A DNA stretch of 64,000 nt from assembly GCA_020635435.1 (NCBI GenBank), contig JACJZU010000002.1, forward strand, positions 186,001 through 250,000, read 5' to 3'. Source of the stretch: Flavobacteriales bacterium (lineage in GTDB: Bacteria > Bacteroidota > Bacteroidia > NS11-12g > UBA9320). This document shows positions 58,745 through 64,000 of this stretch, piece after piece. The position numbers were made by a program, and so were the translations under genes. Under the pieces are notes generated by a model that saw only the letters and a program-made list of their open reading frames with translations, made no database searches and was not told the origin of the DNA. Numbering within the stretch: position 1 is the first letter of the stretch; each line of letters opens with the position of its first letter.

Positions 58745-59530
58745 TTAAAAATTCATATGCGGTCGATCACGTCGGTTTTCCACCGGGATGGGATCCAGAA
58801 AGTACCGGAAGCCCACGTTCAGTTGCAATGCGTTTCCGGAAGTGGAGATCACATTCTCCACACGGGCACCAAGCGGACTTACATGGTTGATATTGAGGAA
58901 GTTGTCGCCGGATGCTCCGTAACGCCCTTCCAGGGCCAAACTGAATTGCAGTTGATCGTTGATGGCGTAGAGGGCCTTGTAGGTGGCCAGTACACTCAAC
59001 AGTCGTCCGGCTAGTGCATTGCCCGAAAGCGTATATTGCAGATAACCTGCACTTGGATCGTCGGGGTTTTTTGGAGATTGCACACTTACCACCGTACCGT
59101 CGATCGCCGAGGTGGATGAGACCATGGAGTTGAAACCAAACCCGTAGAAGAACTGCCAGCGGGGAATACTGGTTTGCGCTTTCAATGCGAATATCACCGG
59201 AACCAGATAGGCGTTCAGGGTGCTTACAGGTTCTTTATCGAAATGCACCATTCCCTCTTCATCCAATAAGCGGAATCGGGTTTTGAAATTGCTCCGGTAA
59301 ATGCCGGTCTCGAGCAGAAAGCGATCTTCAATGAGTACGCCTCCGGTAAAACCCGCGGCTGCGGCCAGGTCGTTATTGAGTTCTATGTTGGGGGAATAGG
59401 GATTCGTGGCAGCCTCAAGACGGAAGAAATCCATTTTAGGTCCGATATCAAATCCGAAGTAATAGGCATTTTGGGCCGGGCAGAATGTGCTTCCAAGTAA
59501 AAGCGAGATGAACAGGAAAACGATTCGCAT
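58745..59530 (-). CDS. outer-membrane beta-barrel protein
   Basis: A 261-residue protein with a signal peptide (IVFLFISLLLGSTFCPAQ). The mature region shows alternating strands (YYFGFDIGPKMDFFRLEA, GGVLIEDRFLLETGIY, LVPVIFALKAQTS, WQFFYGFGFNSMVSS, LQFSLALEGRYGASG) and ends in NVGFRYFL plus a short tail. This resembles a PorT/OmpA-like eight-stranded barrel. Its role is unknown. It lies 1 bp after the rnhB stop in the same direction, so the two are co-transcribed. Confidence 0.75.
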   Translation of the reverse strand: MRIVFLFISLLLGSTFCPAQNAYYFGFDIGPKMDFFRLEAATNPYSPNIELNNDLAAAAGFTGGVLIEDRFLLETGIYRSNFKTRFRLLDEEGMVHFDKEPVSTLNAYLVPVIFALKAQTSIPRWQFFYGFGFNSMVSSTSAIDGTVVSVQSPKNPDDPSAGYLQYTLSGNALAGRLLSVLATYKALYAINDQLQFSLALEGRYGASGDNFLNINHVSPLGARVENVISTSGNALQLNVGFRYFLDPIPVENRRDRPHMNF

Positions 59531-59531
59531 A

Positions 59532-60128
59532 TCAGAGCAAAGTTAATTGAGCGGGTAGGAGTTGAAAACTCATTCGGTGATAAGGAGTGCTTCCAAATTG
59601 ACGAATGGCCAGGCGGTGCGCTGCGGTAGGGTAGCCTTTGTTCCGATCCCAGCCATACTCGGGGTGCAGGCTGTGGAGTTGCTGCATGCGTTCATCGCGA
59701 TGCGTTTTGGCGAGTACCGATGCCGCAGCAATGTGCATGTATTTCGCATCACCTCCAACAATGGTGCTGTGTAGGATATCCTTGTAGGGGGTGAATCGAT
59801 TCCCGTCTACTGCAATATGTTCGAAAGGCGTACGCAGTTGATCCAATGCACGGTGCATGGCCAGAAAACTGGCTTTCAGGATATTGATGGAGTCGATCTC
59901 TGCTTCTGTCGCGTCGGCAACGGCCCATTCAACGGCATCTTTCTCAATGCAGGTTCGGAGGGCGAGGCGCTGTTTCTCCGTGAGTTTCTTCGAATCGTTG
60001 AGCAAGGGATTCCGGTAATCGGGCGGCAGGATGACCGCACCTGCCACCACCGGTCCGGCCAGGCAACCACGACCGGCCTCGTCGCATCCCGCTTCACAGA
60101 TCCCGATCTGAACCGCCAATTTGAGCAT
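59532..60128 (-). CDS. rnhB: ribonuclease HII
   Basis: 198 residues from the ATG at 60128 (MLKLAVQIGICEAGCDEAGRGCLAG). Active-site residues Asp16 and Glu17 (CDEAGRG), an Asp in IAVDGNRF, and a further Asp/Glu around HRDERM match RNase HII, which removes RNA from RNA-DNA hybrids and misincorporated ribonucleotides. The length fits. A TAnnTTTG element on the minus strand (60139-60132) lies almost at the start codon, so the transcript may be leaderless. Divergent from the methyltransferase gene. Confidence 0.95.
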   Translation of the reverse strand: MLKLAVQIGICEAGCDEAGRGCLAGPVVAGAVILPPDYRNPLLNDSKKLTEKQRLALRTCIEKDAVEWAVADATEAEIDSINILKASFLAMHRALDQLRTPFEHIAVDGNRFTPYKDILHSTIVGGDAKYMHIAAASVLAKTHRDERMQQLHSLHPEYGWDRNKGYPTAAHRLAIRQFGSTPYHRMSFQLLPAQLTLL

Positions 60129-60149
60129 AGGCAAAAATAGCTAAGTTTG
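60120..60149 (+). promoter_or_regulatory. promoter of the SAM methyltransferase gene
   Basis: TTTG (60120-60123), an 18-bp spacer and TAAGTTTG (60142-60149) match the Bacteroidota promoter consensus. The ATG at 60159 is only 10 bp on, so the mRNA would have almost no leader. Confidence 0.65.
60132..60139 (-). promoter_or_regulatory. -7 element of rnhB on the opposite strand
   Basis: TATTTTTG on the minus strand (60139-60132) fits TAnnTTTG and overlaps the divergent promoter region. It lies 3 bp before the rnhB ATG. A good -33 element is not visible. Confidence 0.35.
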
Positions 60150-60158
60150 CCCCACTCG

Positions 60159-60899
60159 ATGGGAAACACCAATTACCGCGATCGTCTGTACGGCAATTAT
60201 TATTCAACGCATGTGAGCGGGGGAGATGCCCAGCGCGAACTTGCCCAATTCCGATGGAAGAGCCGTCGCATCATGTCGGAATTGCGCCCTTTCCTCCCGC
60301 GAGATAAGCAATCAAAGATCCTCGATCTGGGCTGTGGGAACGGAGCGCTGATCGTGGCACTGCAGGCAGAGGGCTATGCCGAAACGTTTGGTATAGACCT
60401 GAGCGAGGAACAGCTGGAAATGGCGCGGAAGAACGGGGCCGTGCAAGTGCGTTGTGCCGATGGTCTCGAATTTCTGCGCGACCACAAAGAAGCATTCGAT
60501 GTGATCTGCGCCATCGATCTGCTCGAGCACCAAACCAAGGATGAAGCGGTACAACTTCTGGATCTGATACGTGCATCTCTGAGACCGGGGGGCTTGTGCC
60601 TGGTTCGTGTTCCCAATGTGGATGCACCCTATGGGACCTTATTCGCCTATGGCGATCTTACGCATGAAATGGTACTGAACAAGGATTCGGCTGCTCAACT
60701 TTTCCGCGCCTGTGGTTTTCAGCCCGATGTTCTGCCGAGTTCGGTACGTACAGAGAGTTTTCTGAAGGAATTGATCCGCCAACCGCTCTGGTTCATTGCC
60801 AGAACCTGGATGAAGGCGGTACTCTTCGCCAGTTCACGCACCTGGAGGGATGTGATCTTCACCCCGAATATGATCGTAGTTGCGCGCAAGCCGCAATAA
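60159..60899 (+). CDS. class I SAM-dependent methyltransferase
   Basis: About 246 residues from the ATG at 60159 (MGNTNYRDRLYGNYYSTHV), 10 bp after a promoter; the 60147 start would fall inside it. SAM-binding motif I is ILDLGCGNGALIVALQ, followed by GIDLSEEQLEMARKNG, then FDVICAIDLLEHQTKDE and LRPGGLCLVRVPNVDAPYG. It resembles UbiG/Methyltransf_11-type enzymes or a sugar- or O-antigen-related methyltransferase. Substrate not determinable. The C-terminal basic helical part (LIRQPLWFIARTWMKAVLFASS) might associate with the membrane. Confidence 0.88.
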   Translation: MGNTNYRDRLYGNYYSTHVSGGDAQRELAQFRWKSRRIMSELRPFLPRDKQSKILDLGCGNGALIVALQAEGYAETFGIDLSEEQLEMARKNGAVQVRCADGLEFLRDHKEAFDVICAIDLLEHQTKDEAVQLLDLIRASLRPGGLCLVRVPNVDAPYGTLFAYGDLTHEMVLNKDSAAQLFRACGFQPDVLPSSVRTESFLKELIRQPLWFIARTWMKAVLFASSRTWRDVIFTPNMIVVARKPQ

Positions 60900-60910
60900 C
60901 TTGCCCGAAC

Positions 60911-61597
60911 TCAACCCAGGAATTTGTCGTCTACCCGTATCGATTGTGCCGAACAGCGCCACACAATACCCGGGAACTTGTTGATGAGCCGATAATCGTG
61001 CGTGGCCATCAGAATAGCCGTGCCTTGCTTGCAGATGTCGTGCAGCAGTTTCATGATATCGTCGGAAACATCCGGATCCAGATTCCCGGTGGGCTCGTCG
61101 GCCAAAATGATCTTCGGATCGTTGAGCAGAGCCCGTGCAATGACCACCCGCTGCTGTTCACCGCCCGATAATTCGTGCGGGAATTTATAATCCTTGGTAG
61201 GCAACCCCACCAGTTCCAGTACTTCCCGAGCGCGTTTTTCCATCTTCTTCTTATCCTTCCAATCGGTAGCGCGCAATACGAAGAGCAGGTTGTCCAGCAC
61301 ATTGCGGTCTGAAAGCAGCTGAAAGTCCTGAAATACAATGCCCAGTTTGCGCCGGAGATCGGGAAGTTTTTTACGTGGAAGTTTCTGAAGCGAAACACCA
61401 TCCATGCTTCCGCTTCCCACTGTTAAAGGCAGTTCGCCGTAAAGTGTCTTCAGCAAGCTGCTCTTACCGGATCCCGTTCGACCGATCAGGTATACGAACT
61501 CACCGGGGAACATGCTGAGGCTCACATCGTGCAGAACCAATTGCCTGTTGCGCTGAAAGATATCGGCATGTTCCAGTCGGATGATGGGCTCGGGCAT
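60911..61597 (-). CDS. ftsE: FtsE-like ABC transporter ATP-binding protein
   Basis: A 228-residue ATPase. Walker A GRTGSGKSS (39-47), signature LSGGEQQ (143-149) and Walker B IILADE (163-168) are complete, and the order GEFVYLIGRTGSGKSSLLKTLYGELP is characteristic of FtsE. FtsEX activates peptidoglycan hydrolases at division. FtsX is not next to it: the FtsX/LolE-like permease lies at 54160-55380, about 5.5 kb away, and may not be its partner. It is convergent with the methyltransferase, with an 11-bp gap. LolD-type ATPases are an alternative. Confidence 0.9.
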   Translation of the reverse strand: MPEPIIRLEHADIFQRNRQLVLHDVSLSMFPGEFVYLIGRTGSGKSSLLKTLYGELPLTVGSGSMDGVSLQKLPRKKLPDLRRKLGIVFQDFQLLSDRNVLDNLLFVLRATDWKDKKKMEKRAREVLELVGLPTKDYKFPHELSGGEQQRVVIARALLNDPKIILADEPTGNLDPDVSDDIMKLLHDICKQGTAILMATHDYRLINKFPGIVWRCSAQSIRVDDKFLG

Positions 61598-61621
61598 AGT
61601 GCAAAGGTAGTTAGCTGCGCA

Positions 61622-62302
61622 TCAAAGCGACCAGTTCACGGGAGTTTTTCCATTTGCCACGAGGTAGGCATTTGCTTTGGAGAAATGCCTGTTCCCGAAC
61701 CAATGTCCTTTATTGGCACTCAGAGGTGAAGGGTGTCCGCATTCCAGTACAAGATGCCTGTTCCGATCGATGCGGGATCCTTTTTTGCGCGCATAACCGC
61801 CCCATAACAGAAAAACGAGGTGTTCCCGTTCCCGGTTCAACACATCGATGATGGCATCCGTAAAAGCTTCCCAGCCCTTATTCTGGTGCGAACCTGCCAT
61901 GCCCCGCTCAACGGTGAGCACCGCATTGAGCAGTAGAACACCCTGATCGGCCCAGGCGCTGAGATCGCCATGCGCGGGTTTTGAAATGCCGAGGTCGTTG
62001 TGCAATTCTGCGAAAATGTTCAGGAGCGAAGGCGGAGGAGGCACACCCTGTCGCACCGAGAAACAGAGTCCATGCGCCTGACCGGGTCCATGGTAGGGAT
62101 CCTGACCCAGGATAACCACCTTCACTTGTGCGAAAGGCGTGTGATCCAATGCAGAGAAGATCTCCGTTCCGGGTGGATAGATCACCTTACCCCCGGCCTT
62201 CTCAGACTTCAGGAAAGTCCGAAGGTCCTGAAAATAGGGCCTTTGGAATTCCGATTCGAGCTTTTCCAGCCAGGATGCCTCCAGTTTAATCCTGTCCGGC
62301 AT
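61622..62302 (-). CDS. ung: uracil-DNA glycosylase
   Basis: A 226-residue family-1 UDG. The water-activating loop VVILGQDPYHGPGQAHGLCFSV contains Asp68 and His71. LLLNAVLTVERG and the Leu-intercalation loop HPSPLSANKGHWFGNRHF are present. It removes uracil from DNA. Its start overlaps the small membrane protein's end by 17 bp, and it is last in a three-gene minus-strand operon with the M49 peptidase. Confidence 0.97.
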   Translation of the reverse strand: MPDRIKLEASWLEKLESEFQRPYFQDLRTFLKSEKAGGKVIYPPGTEIFSALDHTPFAQVKVVILGQDPYHGPGQAHGLCFSVRQGVPPPPSLLNIFAELHNDLGISKPAHGDLSAWADQGVLLLNAVLTVERGMAGSHQNKGWEAFTDAIIDVLNREREHLVFLLWGGYARKKGSRIDRNRHLVLECGHPSPLSANKGHWFGNRHFSKANAYLVANGKTPVNWSL

Positions 62303-62426
62303 CCGTATCCTGCTGGTAATAGGGACTCTTCAATACAAAATTGCGATAGAGGTAAACGGATGAAACCGCCAGTAATCCCACAAAGAGCAGGAGAACCAGG
62401 ATCTTGATCCATTGTCCGCGTCGCAT
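62286..62426 (-). CDS. small single-pass membrane protein (46 residues)
   Basis: A short gene that is easy to miss. From the ATG at 62426 it encodes MRRGQWIKILVLLLFVGLLA and onward: a basic start, a hydrophobic helix of about 20 residues (ILVLLLFVGLLAVSSVYLY) and a polar tail (RNFVLKSPYYQQDTDAGQD). It starts 2 bp after the M49 stop and overlaps ung by 17 bp, so it is in the middle of an operon. The topology would be a single anchor with a short N-terminus inside. Function unknown. Confidence 0.6.
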   Translation of the reverse strand: MRRGQWIKILVLLLFVGLLAVSSVYLYRNFVLKSPYYQQDTDAGQD

Positions 62427-62428
62427 GA

Positions 62429-64000
62429 TCAGTTGCCGTCGTTGCCCAGGAAGCTATAGTTCTTGCTGTATTCCATCATTTGACCGGCAAAGTCTTCGGT
62501 GTACTCAATACGCACATCGGTGATCTCTTCGCCATTCATCACAGGAATGTATTTCGGTTGAACAAACCCGCTGTATGGTGCCAGGTTGAAGGGTTCGTAG
62601 CGTTTGCGTACTTCCTTGAGGAGTTCCTGATCCACTTTTACACCGTAGGTCTCTACCAAAGCCTCGGCACTGGCATAATCGCCTTCACTTTTGATCCGTT
62701 GGATCTCACGTAAAAGCTCTCCGAATAGGGTGCGCAACTTGGTATAGTCGTTCACCACGAAATAGGTTTTGCCGTCTTGTTGAACCTTTTCGATCACATT
62801 ATCGGCTTTCCCTTTCTCAAAAGCCCATTGGGCAACGAGTTGCCGGTTGCGCATGTGGTCTTCTTCAATGTTATCGCCTTCTTCCAAACGGCGAAGCTGC
62901 AACATCATACCATTCATGATATAGCTGTCGTATTCCGCCTTCCCAACGTCGAGGGTGGAGATAAGTCCAAGGTCGACCAGTTTCTGGTCGTAGATGTAGT
63001 ATAGGGCCACGAGGTCGGCACGGGCTTCCTCAAGGGTGTTGCTGTAATTCAACAGCGTTTCATTCGGCTGACCGATTCCGGGATTGATCTGACCGCTGGC
63101 GTGACCGATCACCTCGTGCATGGCCGTATGCATTTTCCCGGAAAGCTCTCCGTGCTCTTTAACACGGGCAATTACATCTGCTCCCAGATAGAATTCATCG
63201 ATGGTGCTTTTCCCACCGGCATCGTTATAAGCCTGAACAATGTTGCCCAAACTAACCGATTTGCTTCCATGTGTTTTGCGGATCCAGTTGGCGTTCGGCA
63301 GGTTGATGCCGATCGGGGTATTCGGGGCGCAATCACCCGCTTCCAAAGCCGCATTAACGACTTTATAACTCACGCCGGTCACGTCCTTTTTCTTGTGGTT
63401 GTCCATGATCGGGCTGTTGTCCTCGAACCACTGCACATTATCGGCCATAACTTTCATGCGCTCTGTGGCCTCGAAATCGTTGATCTCGATAACCGATTCG
63501 TAGGAAGCTTTATAACCGAGTGCATCGCCATATACTTCGATGAATCCGTGAATAAAGTCGATATCGCCGGCAGTGGATCGCACCCATTGAATATTACAAT
63601 CGTCCCAAACCTTTAGGTCGCCGGTCTCGTAGTACTTGATGAGCAAGGCGATGTATTCCTTCTGATCCGGATTTTCAGCAACACCTTCAGCCTTACGCAA
63701 CCAGTAGATCATCTTGTCGATCGCTGATCCATATAACCCGCCGCTTTTGTAAACCAGTTCGGTGAGTTTGCCGTTCTTCTTCACCAAACGCGAATTGAGG
63801 CCGTAGGAGAGTGGTGTGGTATCGCCTTTCACGTTCATTGCCTTGTAGAAGGCCAGGGCAGCGGCTTCGGTCACACCATCGCCGTAATAATTATTGGCTG
63901 ATGCCACAACCTTGTCGGCATCTTTTTCTTTGGAAACTTTCTTGGCGTCCACTTCCGGATTGAAGATCACCTCACCCAGTTTTTGGATCATAGTTTCCGC
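62429..64000 (-). CDS. dipeptidyl-peptidase III-like zinc peptidase (M49), 5' partial
   Basis: Codons run to base 64000 without a start, so the gene begins beyond the window. In the visible 523 or so residues, counting from the Met codon at 63991, the M49 zinc motif HEVIGH is at 292-297 (HEVIGHASGQ) and the downstream Glu motif EEARAD is at 321-326. This is the HExxGH...EExRAD pattern of DPP III, which releases dipeptides from oligopeptides. The N-terminal part (YYGDGVTEAAALAFYKAM, ALLIKYYETGDLKVWDD) also matches the family. Only the 3' portion is visible, so any signal peptide cannot be judged. Confidence 0.9.
   Translation of the reverse strand, partial: AETMIQKLGEVIFNPEVDAKKVSKEKDADKVVASANNYYGDGVTEAAALAFYKAMNVKGDTTPLSYGLNSRLVKKNGKLTELVYKSGGLYGSAIDKMIYWLRKAEGVAENPDQKEYIALLIKYYETGDLKVWDDCNIQWVRSTAGDIDFIHGFIEVYGDALGYKASYESVIEINDFEATERMKVMADNVQWFEDNSPIMDNHKKKDVTGVSYKVVNAALEAGDCAPNTPIGINLPNANWIRKTHGSKSVSLGNIVQAYNDAGGKSTIDEFYLGADVIARVKEHGELSGKMHTAMHEVIGHASGQINPGIGQPNETLLNYSNTLEEARADLVALYYIYDQKLVDLGLISTLDVGKAEYDSYIMNGMMLQLRRLEEGDNIEEDHMRNRQLVAQWAFEKGKADNVIEKVQQDGKTYFVVNDYTKLRTLFGELLREIQRIKSEGDYASAEALVETYGVKVDQELLKEVRKRYEPFNLAPYSGFVQPKYIPVMNGEEITDVRIEYTEDFAGQMMEYSKNYSFLGNDGN

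Overview
The window comes from a chromosome of a Bacteroidota bacterium, most likely of the Flavobacteriales/Cryomorphaceae-like or Chitinophagales-like kind; I cannot place it to genus. Several independent signs agree: C-terminal type IX secretion (T9SS) sorting domains on at least five proteins, the T9SS component PorQ, a SprB-repeat adhesin, a SusC-like TonB-dependent receptor with a carboxypeptidase-regulatory N-domain, promoters of the TTTG-N18..20-TAnnTTTG type, a DUF5522 protein, and ORF-embedded palindromes such as the one encoding LPAGQAG. Both window edges cut genes: the SprB adhesin on the left and an M49 peptidase on the right.

Layout. 1-6.8 kb: end of a giant SprB-repeat adhesin, then a three-gene set (beta-barrel-like protein, M48 metalloprotease, outer-membrane protein). 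6.8-19 kb: housekeeping genes (lpd, serS), a very large subtilisin-like secreted protease, a Kazal-type T9SS protein, an MBL hydrolase and an MFS transporter, interspersed with 12 copies of a roughly 75-110 bp hairpin repeat (CACAGAT family). Two repeat arrays bracket a GxxExxY nuclease-fold gene. 19-20.3 kb: a small SRPBCC/DUF1801/DUF2200 operon. 20.7-25.8 kb: a phosphate-scavenging operon (T9SS protein, TonB receptor, beta-propeller phytase) preceded by three 11-bp-spaced CTTAA repeats that look like a Pho box. 25.8-31.8 kb: accessory DNA with a class C beta-lactamase-like hydrolase, HicAB, purine-rich microsatellites, a secreted SBBP-repeat protein interrupted by an in-frame stop, and an IS256-family transposase remnant.

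31.8-46.3 kb is a visibly AT-richer defence island, all on the minus strand. In transcription order it holds a membrane protein plus a CD-NTase-like nucleotidyltransferase (CBASS-like pair), a class III nucleotidyl cyclase (Pycsar-like), and a type I restriction-modification operon. That operon runs hsdM, truncated RhuM, ORF6N-PLD, GIY-YIG, hsdS, Shedu (DUF4263), then an inserted pair (GIY-YIG nuclease and a RibD-like deaminase fused to a GHKL ATPase and winged helix), then hsdR. The inserted pair is bounded by a 95-bp near-perfect duplication of the 5' end of hsdR. Long imperfect hairpins separate the cyclase from its neighbours, and a related sequence lies downstream of hsdR, suggesting cassette-like assembly.

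46.4-64 kb returns to core genes: malic enzyme, dxs, cmk, porQ, a NamZ-type muramidase (DUF1343), a LolC/E-like permease, a trypsin-like protease, a potassium channel, rnhB, a methyltransferase, an FtsE-like ATPase, ung, a 46-residue membrane protein and the M49 peptidase. The T9SS component porQ serves the many secreted proteins elsewhere in the window.
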